Counted from the first letter of the stretch, positions 1 to 8,660 are shown. The stretch is DNA of 64,000 nt from Citromicrobium sp. (GCA_003248395.1 QFNA01000009.1:1-64000), one strand, 5' to 3'. Notes: generated by a model not told the origin, from the letters alone. Program-made: numbers and translations.

Positions 1-90
1 TCTGCTCTTCTGAAAACCTCGTACGCTTCATCGTCTGTCCTTCCTTCAAGGCCAGACTCTAATCCAACTTGGAGGAAAATCAGGGGGTCA
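1..90 (-). mobile_element. Left-edge fragment of an IS3-family insertion sequence
   Basis: Read on the minus strand, an ATG at 29-31 opens a frame reading MKRTRFSEEQ before the window ends. This matches the start of OrfA of IS3-family transposases (MKRTRFtEEQI...). A GGAAGG ribosome site lies just upstream. The minus-strand sequence starting TGACCCCCTGATTTTCC at about position 90 resembles a terminal inverted repeat of that family, so the element probably ends there. Only about 90 bases are visible, so the group and the completeness of the element are unknown. Confidence 0.5.
2..31 (-). CDS. IS3-family transposase OrfA, N-terminus only (partial)
   Basis: Ten codons are visible, reading MKRTRFSEEQ, a strongly conserved start of the DNA-binding OrfA subunit of IS3-family transposases. 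OrfA contributes the helix-turn-helix that binds the IS ends. The gene continues beyond the left edge of the window. The start is supported by GGAAGG in the leader. Confidence is limited by the short stretch. Confidence 0.45.
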   Translation of the reverse strand, partial: MKRTRFSEEQ

Positions 91-121
91 CGTCACCGGT
101 TGTTCGCTTTCCAGACTTGCG

Positions 122-391
122 TTAGCGCTGCTCTAGGCCGCACTCCGCGGCACGCCGCGCATTGTGCGCCCGTATCTCGGCAACCCTGTCATCACTGTCG
201 AATTGGTTGCCATGATCATCCTGCCCTGCGCGACCGGCCTGCGCGCAGCTGATCGGCTTGTCCCCCTGGCACCAGCTCCTGCGCGATCGGTCGGTAGCGT
301 TCGCGGGCGGCTTAACGGCGACTGTTTTCTAGGCACTCAGCGAAACGAGCATCACTATGCTCGCCGCCAGCGCGAAGGTCTTGTTCGGCAT
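122..391 (-). pseudogene. Phage o-spanin (Rz1-like) lipoprotein with a stop codon at the lipobox cysteine
   Basis: The frame opens MPNKTFALAASIVMLVSLSA, a lipoprotein signal peptide, then reaches TAG at 329-331 (codon 21), exactly where the lipobox cysteine (LSA-C) should stand. It then continues open with KTVAVKPPANAT, WCQGDKPIS and EIRAHNARRAAECG to a TAA at 122-124. WC...KPI followed by a HN...CG tail is the usual make-up of the small Rz1-type lipoprotein that ends phage lysis cassettes. The start lies inside the upstream i-spanin gene, as is normal for spanin pairs. As it stands the protein cannot be lipidated and stops after the signal peptide. The family call is from motifs only. Confidence 0.55.
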
Positions 392-617
392 CGTGGGCAT
401 CTCCCAGTTGGTCTAGGGTGGTGGTCTGTCCCGGAATAACCGCCTTGGCAGCGCCGCTCGTGCGCGCCGTCTCGATCATGCGCCCATCGCGATTGTCGGC
501 AATTTGAATCACGGTAAATACGATGGCCGCGATGGTGGCGACGGCAGTCAGCCTAACCCAATTGCGGACGCCGTCAAAGAGTGTGCCCTCGGTGATCCAT
601 GAGAGAATAGCGCTCAT
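312..617 (-). CDS. Phage i-spanin-like small membrane protein (Rz-like)
   Basis: This 101-residue protein starts MSAILSWITEGTLF and has one N-terminal membrane segment around residues 20-38 (LTAVATIAAIVFTVIQIA), followed by a polar periplasmic tail with GQTTTLDQLGDAHDAEQDLR and a C-terminal ECLENSRR. That plan fits the inner-membrane spanin that bridges the envelope during phage lysis. The ATG overlaps the endolysin stop (ATGA), which indicates translational coupling. It is the only member of the lysis cassette without a visible lesion. A longer in-frame start at 908 lies within the endolysin gene and is not used. Function is inferred from position and shape. Confidence 0.6.
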   Translation of the reverse strand: MSAILSWITEGTLFDGVRNWVRLTAVATIAAIVFTVIQIADNRDGRMIETARTSGAAKAVIPGQTTTLDQLGDAHDAEQDLRAGGEHSDARFAECLENSRR

Positions 618-1276
618 GCCCAGCCTGCCTTTTCCAACGCGGCCTCGATGCGCTCGGCATATCCGGCGATCAGGTCCGCCTTGTCCATGACGTTCACAGT
701 CTGAAGTGCACGGCGATAATCGAACCGGCCATTGCGATCCGGCCCATAGGCAGAGAGCGGCTTGCCATTGCTGGCGAAAGCCCCTTCGAGCATTCCGAAC
801 ACCAGCACGTCGGCGGCGATGTCGGGCCGCAGTGCCAGGTCGAAGTCTTTCAGGAGCGCGCCGTTCAATCCGAGGCGCTTGTCGGCCCGTTCGTAATTCC
901 GGTCCCACGTAAATTGCACAAGGCCCCGGCCATATTGCGATTGCCCGTATTTCCCGGCCTTCGCGTATGGCCTACCCTTGCCGCGCCCTCATTCCTTTTG
1001 CGGAGTGAACCGCGCTTCGTGCCACGCCGTCGCCAGTACGTAGGCGACGTGCTGGATGGGCATGCCCTTCATGCGCGACAGCATCGCATTGATGCTGTCG
1101 ACCTGGACCTGATCGAAACTACCGAACATTGAAAGGAGCGAGGCAAAGAACGCAGCGGGATCGAACGGCTTGGCCTCGATCCCCAATGCCTTCGCCACCG
1201 CCGCAGCCGTGGCAGGCCCCCAAACACCGTCCGCCATTACACCGACATAGCGCTGTATCTCAGTGAGTGTTGCCAC
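614..1276 (-). pseudogene. Phage endolysin with a single in-frame TGA
   Basis: One reading frame runs from a GTG at 1274-1276 (MATLTEIQRYVGVMADGVWG, a peptidoglycan-binding-like start) to a stop at 614-616, interrupted only by TGA at 989-991. Before the stop it reads HVAYVLATAWHEARFTPQKE; after it come GRGKGRPYAKAG, YGRGLVQFTWDRNYERADKR and AYGPDRNGRFDYRRAL. These are the glutamate-bearing WHE and the YGRG.VQ.TWDRNY blocks of GH19-like phage muramidases. Full length would be about 220 residues, normal for such endolysins. GGGGAGG precedes the GTG. Because both halves stay in the same frame, this is one point mutation rather than a deletion. Confidence 0.65.
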
Positions 1277-1588
1277 CTTCCACCTCCCCGAATAGTCCGA
1301 ATTTCTGCGCGTAGTGCCGCGCGATCTGGAACACGCCTTCGCCGATCACGCCGACACCTGTTCCGAACAGATGACCCGAAACACCGTGACGGGATGGTCG
1401 AGCCGGTCCTTATCCCGGTTGAGCCACAGCCGCTTGATGAGATCGGCGCAGAACAGCGCCGCGATGAGAAACAGGGCAGTCGAGAATCCGAGATTGACGG
1501 CCACCAGCCAATCGTTCCCAGCAAAGCTGCCCGGTCCTGCGGAGTCCGACATCGCTATCGTCGCCTCGGTTATTGTGTCGTTCTGCAT
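1260..1588 (-). pseudogene. Phage holin-like small membrane protein, frameshifted
   Basis: The N-terminal part (MQNDTITEATIAMSD, membrane helix AVNLGFSTALFLIAALFCADLI, then DRLDHPVTVFRV) runs in one frame and is cut short at about 1346. The next frame carries a second hydrophobic stretch, FGTGVGVIGEGVFQIARHYA, and GLFGEVEGGNTH, ending at 1260-1262, which overlaps the endolysin start. Together the two pieces make a two-helix protein of about 109 residues immediately upstream of the endolysin, where a holin belongs. The shift lies roughly at 1355-1380. Assignment as holin rests on position and topology. Confidence 0.5.
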
Positions 1589-1677
1589 CACCACAGCCTT
1601 TCCGCGCGCTTGCGTCTCACGATGCGCAGTGCTTCGATTGTCAGGAAGATGAGGCCAGCAAGGGCGAGGGCGTTCAT
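1588..1677 (-). CDS. Very small phage membrane protein (29 aa)
   Basis: The frame starts MNALALAGLIFLTIEALRIV and ends with basic residues (RRKRAERLW). It is a single hydrophobic helix followed by a positively charged tail. Its TGA overlaps the ATG of the holin-like gene (TGATG), and its start lies 9 bases after the tail-fibre stop, so it is packed like a real phage gene. It could be a holin partner or antiholin; nothing in the sequence decides this. Confidence 0.45.
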   Translation of the reverse strand: MNALALAGLIFLTIEALRIVRRKRAERLW

Positions 1678-1686
1678 GGCATCGTC

Positions 1687-3684
1687 CTACGCAACCTGCA
1701 CCGTGCCCTGCGCTATCCATTTCGATCCGACACGGACAAAGGCAATGCGCGCAGTCTGGCCAGAGGTTAGCGCGGTGGCACCCAGCGCCGCTCCGCTGCT
1801 GCTGACATAGGCGCTGTTCCAGTTGACGTTGATTGAGGCACTCGCGGTCAGTTCATATTCGATAAGCATCCCTTGCGTGCTCTCGCTCGACATCGAGTTG
1901 CTGATGGTCACGCTCTCGCCAATTGCCGTCACGCGATAGCGCCCGTAGCTGCTGACTTTGGGAGTGATCTGCGCCGCCCCGCTATCCTTGATGTTCGCGT
2001 AGGTATCGCTACGCGTCATGCGCGGTCCGACGGCAACGCTACGCAGATCGGTGGCGTTGGTGCTGAAGACCGTCTGCTCACCCGAAATACCATGCTTCCC
2101 GAAAGCCGCGTCGGTAACTGCGCCAATCGAGCACCCTGTCGACTGATCGTAGCAAAGGTATTTCTGATGGTGGTCCGGGGCATTGCGATTTGCCGAGGAC
2201 AGTCGATCTATCCGACAATTGATCGCAGTGTTGCGGAGCCACACACCCGCCTGATCGGTGGCGTTCGCCATTGCCGGGTCGGCAGCACCATTGTCCGACA
2301 TAAAGGCGTGCACGACATGCAGGTTTTGCCCGTCGATCCGTGCGCCCCAAATGTCGTTGTCTTCGCAGCGCAGGTATTCAACGAGGAAATCGTCGTCGTC
2401 GCCCCCGGTCCAAAGGAAACCGCCGCCAGTGTTGAAATAGCAATAAATCTGGCGTGCGCGCCCCTTGCTGCCCGAAAGGTAAACCCCGCGACCGCCATTG
2501 TTCACGCACCGGATGGTCGCGTTCCACTGGGGATCGCCTACCGCAGCGCCATAGATGCCATCCCCGCCGCAGTTGTAAATCTCAAGGAAGCCTTCGAGAT
2601 TCACCTGGTTGTTCGCACCGGCAAATGACAGCCCGTGTTCGCGCGCATTGAAGATGTAGAGGTTGTGCAGCACAACGTCCTTCACATCGCCAATCTCGAT
2701 GCCGCTGCCCGCCGTCGGGTTCCCGCCCTTGTTCCCGTCGATCAGGAGGTTGTCGATGGTCAGCGATGCGAACTGGTTTGCGCTTCCGCTGCCGAGGCTG
2801 AACACATTGTCGTTCGAACCATTGGCCAGCTTGATGACCGTCCCCCGATATTCGCCCGAGGTGGTGCCGCTTCCGTTCTTGTACCGCTGCGTGATGACGC
2901 CGCTGATCTTCGTGCCGGTATCCGACCATTCATCGGTCGGATCGTTGTTGAGCACGATGGGAACTGTCTCATAGGGCTTGCCATAAAGCTCGATCCGCGT
3001 GCCTGCTCGCGTCGCCGCAAGAGCCTTCTGCAAGGCGGTATTGTCGTCGCCAAACCACTCGATCCGAACCGGGCCATCGTATTGACGAACCCACGCGCCG
3101 CTTGCTCCAGTCAGATCGCTCGATGGCGGCACACAGATACCGCGTGCGGGATCGCGCGCGACCTGCTCCGACAGGTCGCTATCATCCCATACGAATGTGC
3201 CCATTTTGCCGTGAACCGAAGGGACACCCTCCACCAGGAACAACGGTCGCGCCCGGTCCTGCGATTCTGACAGTTCCGCCATGTGATCCCGGCTTGCAAT
3301 GGTTTTCCCCGCGCCCGCCACCAGCGCCGCGCCCTTGCCGGGATCGGTAGAGGCGAGGGCGGGCGTTGTCGCCAGCGGCGCTACTTCGACAGAGCCGCCC
3401 GCCGTGCGCTGGTAGCGCGTGTATTCAACCGGAGCGGTGCCATCGATAGGCACGGGAAAAAATTGACCCTCTGCGGTAGCTGCCTCACCGGCTGCTATAG
3501 TGACGTAGGCAGGCCCGCTGAACTCCTCTGCGAAAGCGGCATTGGTTTCGGCGCGGACGGCTTCGGCGGTGGCGGCTTCGCGTTCGCCCTTAGCCGCAAG
3601 CGCCTGCCGCACAGCTTCGGCGGAATCGCTGCCAAGACGCAGCGTCGTTCCTCCCTCGGTCAGCTTGAGAACTGTGATCGACAT
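1687..3684 (-). CDS. Phage tail fibre/spike protein with a beta-helix (pectate-lyase-like) body
   Basis: This 665-residue protein starts MSITVLKLTEGGTTL. The first 60 residues are alanine-rich and probably helical (AEAVRQALAAKGEREAATAEAVRA), suited to virion attachment. The middle, about residues 200-500, is full of short parallel repeats such as VVLHNLYIFNAREHGLSF, NCGGDGIYGAA and NNGGRGVYLSGSKG, the pattern of a right-handed beta-helix. The C-terminal part (VTISNSM, MLIEYELTASASINVNW) resembles tail-spike tip domains. It would bind or degrade a cell-surface glycan. Its ATG overlaps the TAA of the upstream gene. It appears intact even though nearby phage genes are broken. Confidence 0.6.
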   Translation of the reverse strand: MSITVLKLTEGGTTLRLGSDSAEAVRQALAAKGEREAATAEAVRAETNAAFAEEFSGPAYVTIAAGEAATAEGQFFPVPIDGTAPVEYTRYQRTAGGSVEVAPLATTPALASTDPGKGAALVAGAGKTIASRDHMAELSESQDRARPLFLVEGVPSVHGKMGTFVWDDSDLSEQVARDPARGICVPPSSDLTGASGAWVRQYDGPVRIEWFGDDNTALQKALAATRAGTRIELYGKPYETVPIVLNNDPTDEWSDTGTKISGVITQRYKNGSGTTSGEYRGTVIKLANGSNDNVFSLGSGSANQFASLTIDNLLIDGNKGGNPTAGSGIEIGDVKDVVLHNLYIFNAREHGLSFAGANNQVNLEGFLEIYNCGGDGIYGAAVGDPQWNATIRCVNNGGRGVYLSGSKGRARQIYCYFNTGGGFLWTGGDDDDFLVEYLRCEDNDIWGARIDGQNLHVVHAFMSDNGAADPAMANATDQAGVWLRNTAINCRIDRLSSANRNAPDHHQKYLCYDQSTGCSIGAVTDAAFGKHGISGEQTVFSTNATDLRSVAVGPRMTRSDTYANIKDSGAAQITPKVSSYGRYRVTAIGESVTISNSMSSESTQGMLIEYELTASASINVNWNSAYVSSSGAALGATALTSGQTARIAFVRVGSKWIAQGTVQVA

Positions 3685-4079
3685 TAGTGCGTGCTCCCTT
3701 CCTGCACGACGAATGCACCGCGCATGAGGATTTCGGGCGATTGGAAACTGCGGGTGATCTGAAGGTCGTAAACCAGCGGCGAAGGGCCATCCGGCTCAGC
3801 GACAGGCATGACCTCCATCGTCGCCTTGTTGATCCGGATATTGAGCGTCGAGACCGGTAGACCATCGACTATCTCGACCGAGACGAGCCTGATGCCCTCG
3901 GAAGTGATCGAACCTGCCATGCCGAGGTCGGCGCGTACTTGCCCAACGTTCCAGCGATCGCGCACCTGCATGGCAAATTCCGCATCAGTGGCGTCGATGC
4001 CGTGCAAAACGAGGGTGTGCATGAACGGCACCCACCGACCCGCGCGGGGGAGTGAGTGCTCGACAGGATCAAACGCCAT
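3684..4079 (-). CDS. Conserved phage tail-module protein of unknown function (131 aa)
   Basis: The protein starts MAFDPVEHSLPRAGRWVPFM and is mostly predicted beta-strand (LNIRINKATMEVMPV, PLVYDLQITRSF). No catalytic motif or membrane segment is visible. It sits between the tail-associated gene upstream and the fibre gene downstream, with a TAATG overlap to the fibre and 12 bases to the upstream gene, so it is part of the same late operon. A baseplate or fibre-connector role is possible but not shown. Confidence 0.5.
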   Translation of the reverse strand: MAFDPVEHSLPRAGRWVPFMHTLVLHGIDATDAEFAMQVRDRWNVGQVRADLGMAGSITSEGIRLVSVEIVDGLPVSTLNIRINKATMEVMPVAEPDGPSPLVYDLQITRSFQSPEILMRGAFVVQEGSTH

Positions 4080-4091
4080 ATTGGATTTCCT

Positions 4092-4658
4092 TTAAGGGAT
4101 GTGGGTTCCGGGTTCGCCGGTCCAGCCACCACCACCCGGTGGTGATGAACCGCCCGACGACCCGCCGCTTCCGGCTTCGTCGACTGTGTTCACGGTGCAG
4201 AGATAGTGGCGGTAGGGATGAGCCGCGCTGAAATAGGCATCGCCAGCGGATGCGGTTTCGAGATCGAGCACGATGACCGGAATATCGACGTTCAGTTCGC
4301 CTCCAGTGAACTCCTCATCGTCATACGCGAGCATGTAGCTTTTCGATTCATCGAGCGTGATCGTCGCGCCGATCAAGTTCGCTTCGGTGCCATGGGCATA
4401 GACGCGGGTGTGGTCTGGAATTGTGAGCGTGACGCTCGGTCTGTCGTAACCGAGCAGGATCATTTGGCCGGTGGCCTCTACGGTAGAGCCGTCATTGGCT
4501 GCGCGAAGCGCGATCTTCATTGAGAGCCTTTCCTTGCTCAGCAGATACTCTTCGAGCAGCAGGTGTGTATTGCTATCGGGCCGATGCTTGACCATCGCCT
4601 GGAACGTTGCCCAATCGGCTCGGCCAGCGACGTAATCCCTCAAGCCGCCTCTATTCAT
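4092..4658 (-). CDS. Phage tail-associated protein of unknown function, start uncertain
   Basis: Two starts are plausible: ATG at 4658 (MNRGGLRDYVAG, after GGAGAGGA) or ATG at 4520 (MKIALRAANDG, after AAGGAAAGG). The body is beta-rich (MILLGYDRPSVTLTIPDH, SKSYMLAYDDEEF) and the C-terminus is a glycine/serine/proline linker (GSGGSSGGSSPPGGGGW). The same frame is open upstream to the TAA at 4950 and fuses with what looks like primase sequence, so a recombination junction lies upstream. The function is not recognised. Confidence 0.4.
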   Translation of the reverse strand: MNRGGLRDYVAGRADWATFQAMVKHRPDSNTHLLLEEYLLSKERLSMKIALRAANDGSTVEATGQMILLGYDRPSVTLTIPDHTRVYAHGTEANLIGATITLDESKSYMLAYDDEEFTGGELNVDIPVIVLDLETASAGDAYFSAAHPYRHYLCTVNTVDEAGSGGSSGGSSPPGGGGWTGEPGTHIP

Positions 4659-4789
4659 GTCCTTGTCCTCTCCTGCATCGATGACGAAGCTGGGTTCCAT
4701 AATCGATTTCAAGCTAAGCACTTTGCTGAGCACGCCGGAAGCGTCGGTCAGGTGCAGTTGTTCGCCGTCGGCGAAAACGCCGTCAATAT

Positions 4790-5427
4790 GGCCGGTGTCG
4801 TCGAGGTATACGCACTGTATGCCGACGATCGCGCCTGAACCGTCCTGCAGCGCGCAAGCGATCGCGGGAACATTGCGGTCGACCTCGCCAGTCTCGGCAT
4901 TCCGCCGGCGCAGTGTCGTAACAAAGCGGACGGTAGGCGGCAGATTGATTTAGATTCCGCGTGAACGCGCATAGACCTCGGCGGGCGTGTCAATCGCGGG
5001 AGCCGTCTTCGCCCAGATCGACCGGGCGACTTCAATCCGGTCGCGGATTTCCTGCTCGCAGCAGTGCGTTGCCCGCGAGCCAGCGGAGTTCATCCATGAA
5101 GGAAATGCGCTCGAATTTGGTCCGAAAGGTGATGGCATCACCGCCTTCGCCGCCGGCGAAGTAATGTGTGACCTTCGCGTCGTTTGCTTCGAAGCTGGGC
5201 GTGCGGTCTTCACGGAAAAGGCACAGCCCGACCGGTTCTCGCGGCCCGCGGCGCTTTAACGCCGTGTGGCGACCGGCGACGAACGACAGGCTGTGTCGGG
5301 CGCGGGCATCATCGACGATGCGCTGGAACTGGTCGTCAGGTAGGCGCTTAAGGCAGTTTCGTCTCCCGCACGATATGCAAGCATCCAATTGTGGACATCG
5401 ATTTCGAAGGCCGAAATGGTTTCCCAT
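4790..5427 (-). pseudogene. Primase-like gene with degenerate zinc-finger domain, broken by a frameshift and a stop
   Basis: The frame ending at 5032 carries a CHC2-type primase zinc-ribbon fold: LCLFREDRTPSFEAND, THYFAGGEGGDAITF, FMDELRWLAG. The usual ligands (C..H and C..C) are mostly replaced. Near 5040-5065 the homology jumps to another frame, reading RDRIEVARSIWAKTAPAID and EVYARSRGI, the linker of phage Toprim-type primases. A TAA at 4950-4952 follows, then NLPPTVRFVTTLRRRN and ACALQDGSGAIVGIQCVYL, again primase-like. Beyond about 4790 the sequence looks like tail protein. So the gene carries a frameshift, a nonsense codon and a truncation. Boundaries are approximate. Confidence 0.45.
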
Positions 5428-5537
5428 TCTTCTCCGGCGCCGAGCGATGATCAGTTCTGTGCTTGCATACTAGTCTTCCGGCTTGGCCCCCTCTAGCGCA
5501 TGGAAGGTGGCCAGCTTAGTCCCAGGTTCTCCGGGGA

Positions 5538-5738
5538 TCACCGGCGAACAGGATGCAGTATCTTTGCGACTTCGTACTTGCTGAAATTGAGTCCGTACTC
5601 GTCATAGCCTCCACCATCCAGGCGGACGATATGATATAGGAGAGACGCCGCGACGTCAGATTTCCGCAATAGCCCGATGGACGAAATCTCGGCGAGGGGG
5701 AAATGGGTGCCATCAAGAGTATCGTAGAACTTCATCAT
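5538..5738 (-). CDS. Small hypothetical protein (66 aa)
   Basis: The protein reads MMKFYDTLDGTHFPLAEI, then YHIVRLDGGGYDEYGLNF and KYEVAKILHPVRR. It is soluble, with no membrane segment. Its ATGATG overlaps the TGA of the gene just upstream, so the two form a coupled pair between the prophage remnant and rsh. The family is not recognised; such pairs occur in phage-derived regions. Confidence 0.45.
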   Translation of the reverse strand: MMKFYDTLDGTHFPLAEISSIGLLRKSDVAASLLYHIVRLDGGGYDEYGLNFSKYEVAKILHPVRR

Positions 5739-5989
5739 GCCATCTTAAAGTCTGCGTGGAACTGGGCGAACGCGATGTCGCGTTGCTCGCGCAAGTGTTC
5801 GTTGCGGCAAAGTTCCATCTCGCCGATCTCTGCCGGTACTAGCCTTCTATGGACCTCTAAGGCGCCTGCGGGATTAAGCCGACGGACGGGGGGATGATTA
5901 GACAGCAGCAATCTGTCAGCCGCATATTCTCGTGGCGCGTTAACAGACTTTAGATGGCGTAACCGGTTTGATTTCGTTGGATTCGACAT
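5735..5989 (-). CDS. Small hypothetical protein (84 aa)
   Basis: It starts MSNPTKSNRLRHLKSV and its second half is probably helical (EIGEMELCRNEHLREQRDIA, ending FHADFKMA). The last codons overlap the start of the 66-aa gene (GCATGATG). No known motif was seen. It is oriented away from rsh and probably belongs to the phage-derived block. Confidence 0.4.
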   Translation of the reverse strand: MSNPTKSNRLRHLKSVNAPREYAADRLLLSNHPPVRRLNPAGALEVHRRLVPAEIGEMELCRNEHLREQRDIAFAQFHADFKMA

Positions 5990-6165
5990 GCCTCACGGGC
6001 CATCCAGATTATCGATTTATTTCCGATAGTTGGTAACGACGATGGCCGTGCGCCGTTTTCCGGGCCAACGATTCTTTTCGCTCTGAAGCGCCTCGTGAAT
6101 ACTGAGCCATCAGGGCCATTTTTTCGTTGCATTGCAGCACGGAATGACCGCATCTTGCGATAACG

Positions 6166-8256
6166 ATGCTGCGCCAGTACGAACTCGTAGAACGGGTGCT
6201 CGATTACGACCCCGACGCCGACGAGGCGATGCTCAACCGCGCCTATGTCTACACGGTGCAGAAGCACGGCACGCAGACGCGCGCTTCGGGTGATCCTTAT
6301 TTCAGCCATCCGGTCGAAGTCGCGGGCCTGATGACCGATCTGAAGCTCGACCAGGAAACGATCGTTACCGCGCTGCTGCACGACACCGTCGAAGACACGC
6401 TTGCCACGATCGACGATATCGAGCGCAATTTCGGAGAGGAAGTCGCGCGCCTCGTCGACGGCGTTACCAAGCTGTCCAAGATCGAGCAGATGCCCGAAGA
6501 CGAGCGGGCAGCCGAGAATCTACGCAAGTTCCTGCTGGCCATGAGCGAGGACATCCGCGTGCTCCTGGTCAAGCTGGGCGACCGGCTGCACAACATGCGC
6601 ACGCTGCATTTCATCAAGAAGCCGGAGAAACGCCAGCGGATCGCGCGAGAAACACTCGATATCTATGCCCCGCTCGCAGAACGCGTCGGCATGTATGAGT
6701 ACATGCGCGAAATGCAGATGCTCGCTTTCGAGCAGGTCGAACCCGAAGCCTACGATACGATCACCAACCGGCTCGACCAGATCCGCAAGCAGGACGGCGG
6801 GCAAGTCGACGCGATCGCGCTCGATATCAAACATGCGCTTGCCGAAGCAGGGTTGCAGGTCGAAGTTTCGGGTCGCGAAAAGCATCCCTATTCGATCTGG
6901 CGCAAGATGGCAGAGCGCCATGTCAGTTTCGAGCAGGTCACCGACATCATGGCGTTTCGCGTCATTTGCGATGATGTGCCCGATTGTTACCGCGCGTTGG
7001 GCGTCCTTCACACGACGTGGCAATTCCTGCCCGGCAAGTTCAAGGACTACATCTCGACACCCAAGACAAACGGCTATCGCAGTCTGCACACATCGCTGAT
7101 CTACGGGAAGTCGATGCGGGTAGAAGTGCAAATCCGCACGCGCGAGATGCATCGCACCAACGAATTCGGGCTTGCGGCCCATTGGGCGTACAAGCAGGGC
7201 GACCGGCCCGATGGCGCGGTCAGCTGGCTGCGCGACCTCATTGAAATCGTCGACGCCAGCCACGATGCCGAGGAACTGCTCGAACATACGCGCATGGCGA
7301 TCTACCAAGACCGGATTTTCGCCTTCACGCCAAAAGGGGCGCTGTTCCAGCTGCCCAAGGGTTCCACTGGTGTGGATTTCGCCTTCGCAGTTCACACCGA
7401 TCTGGGCCTGCAGACCGTCGGGGCAAAGATCAACGGTCGGCACATGCCGCTGCGGACGCAACTGAACAATGGCGATGTCGTCGAGATTCTGAAGGGGAAG
7501 AATGCCGAGCCGCAAACGAGCTGGCTAGGCTTCGTCGTGACCGGCAAGGCCCGCGCCGCAATCCGCCGCGCGGTACGGCAGAAGGAGCGCGCCGAGATCG
7601 CCGAAATGGGGCAGAAACTCTACGACGAGATCTCCACCCGCGTCCCGGCCAAAGTCGGCAAGAAAGCGCTGCGTGAGGCGCTCAAGCGGCTCGAAATGGA
7701 GGACGAGGAAGACCTTTTCTACGCCATTGGCGCGGCCCAGATTGCCGACCGTGACGTCATGGAAGCGCTCGTCCCCGGCTCGACCGAGGACATGCCCGAC
7801 GACGAAGATTGGCTGCGCGGGGCCAAGACCCTGTCGATCCGTGGACTGACGCCGGGCGTGGGGTTCCAGCTTGCGAAATGTTGCCACCCGGTGCCGGGCG
7901 ACCGGATCGTCGGGATCCGGAAACAGGGTGCGGGCGTGGAGGTTCACACGATCGACTGCCACGTCCTGGCCAGTGGAGTCGATACCGACTGGCTCGATCT
8001 GTCGTGGGGCAAGCGATCGCGGGGTGCCGTGGGCCGCCTGCGCGTAACGCTTTACGATCGGCCGGGAACGCTTGCGGAAATGGCGGGGATATTCGCGCAG
8101 AACGTGGTCAACGTGACCAGTCTCGACCAGGTTCAGCTCGATCACCCTTTCACGACTTATGAAATCGATCTGGAAGTACAGGATCTGGCCCATCTGTCTC
8201 GCATCCTCAGCGCATTGCGCGCAAGCGACTCTGTCGCGCAGGCAGAACGCGCGTGA
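6166..8256 (+). CDS. rsh: Bifunctional (p)ppGpp synthetase/hydrolase, RelA/SpoT homologue
   Basis: This 696-residue protein has the full long-Rsh architecture. An HD hydrolase domain comes first (HPVEVAGLM near residue 48, ALLHDTVEDT with HD at 72-73, GDRLHNMRTL near 140). The synthetase domain follows (FKDYISTPKTNGYRSLHTS near 290-310). A TGS domain begins at about residue 380 (DRIFAFTPKGALFQLPKGST), and a C-terminal ACT domain (LRVTLYDRPGTLAEMAGIFA) ends the protein. With the HD motif intact it should both make and degrade (p)ppGpp, as the single Rsh of most alphaproteobacteria does. Length is normal. The next gene starts inside the rsh stop (GTGA), so they are co-transcribed. The prophage block lies directly upstream. 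Confidence 0.95.
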   Translation: MLRQYELVERVLDYDPDADEAMLNRAYVYTVQKHGTQTRASGDPYFSHPVEVAGLMTDLKLDQETIVTALLHDTVEDTLATIDDIERNFGEEVARLVDGVTKLSKIEQMPEDERAAENLRKFLLAMSEDIRVLLVKLGDRLHNMRTLHFIKKPEKRQRIARETLDIYAPLAERVGMYEYMREMQMLAFEQVEPEAYDTITNRLDQIRKQDGGQVDAIALDIKHALAEAGLQVEVSGREKHPYSIWRKMAERHVSFEQVTDIMAFRVICDDVPDCYRALGVLHTTWQFLPGKFKDYISTPKTNGYRSLHTSLIYGKSMRVEVQIRTREMHRTNEFGLAAHWAYKQGDRPDGAVSWLRDLIEIVDASHDAEELLEHTRMAIYQDRIFAFTPKGALFQLPKGSTGVDFAFAVHTDLGLQTVGAKINGRHMPLRTQLNNGDVVEILKGKNAEPQTSWLGFVVTGKARAAIRRAVRQKERAEIAEMGQKLYDEISTRVPAKVGKKALREALKRLEMEDEEDLFYAIGAAQIADRDVMEALVPGSTEDMPDDEDWLRGAKTLSIRGLTPGVGFQLAKCCHPVPGDRIVGIRKQGAGVEVHTIDCHVLASGVDTDWLDLSWGKRSRGAVGRLRVTLYDRPGTLAEMAGIFAQNVVNVTSLDQVQLDHPFTTYEIDLEVQDLAHLSRILSALRASDSVAQAERA

Positions 8257-8618
8257 CGCTGCTCACCGGGTTCGATCATGTTCAACTCGCCATGCCGCAT
8301 GGCGGCGAGCCGCATGCGCGCGCCTTCTGGGGTGATGTCATGGGGCTCAGAGAGATCGAGAAGCCCGCGCATCTCGCAGTCAATGGCGGATGCTGGTTCG
8401 AAGGGGGCGGCGTCGCCATTCACTGCGGTGTCGAGGAAGGTTTTCTCCCAGCGAGACGCGCGCATCCTGCCTTGCTGGTCGAAAACCTCGGCGCATTGGA
8501 GGCGAAATTGAAGGCCGCTGGCATCGCGTTCAAGCCTGGCAAGCCGCTTGACGGGTATCGTCGCGGCGATATCGAGGACCCGTTCGGCAACCGGATCGAA
8601 CTGATGGAAAGACTCTAG
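8253..8618 (+). CDS. VOC-family (glyoxalase/bleomycin-resistance fold) protein
   Basis: This 121-residue protein has the paired beta-alpha-beta repeats of the vicinal-oxygen-chelate fold: FDHVQLAMPHGGE at the start (first metal-type His), RAFWGDVMGL, GVAIHCGVEEGFLP, then HPALLVENL and DPFGNRIELMERL with the typical terminal glutamate. Its GTG start overlaps the rsh TGA by four bases, giving a coupled operon. The substrate cannot be read; it might be a small dioxygenase, a lyase or a drug-binding protein. Confidence 0.75.
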   Translation: MTLLTGFDHVQLAMPHGGEPHARAFWGDVMGLREIEKPAHLAVNGGCWFEGGGVAIHCGVEEGFLPARRAHPALLVENLGALEAKLKAAGIAFKPGKPLDGYRRGDIEDPFGNRIELMERL

Positions 8619-8660
8619 TACGGTGCGGCCGTGCGCGCCGCGTTAATGAGCAGTCTGACG

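Noticed and set aside
329..4952. Possible stop-codon recoding in the phage genes
   Set aside because: The in-frame stops are TAG, TGA and TAA in different genes and are accompanied by frameshifts, so decay explains them better than reassignment of one codon.
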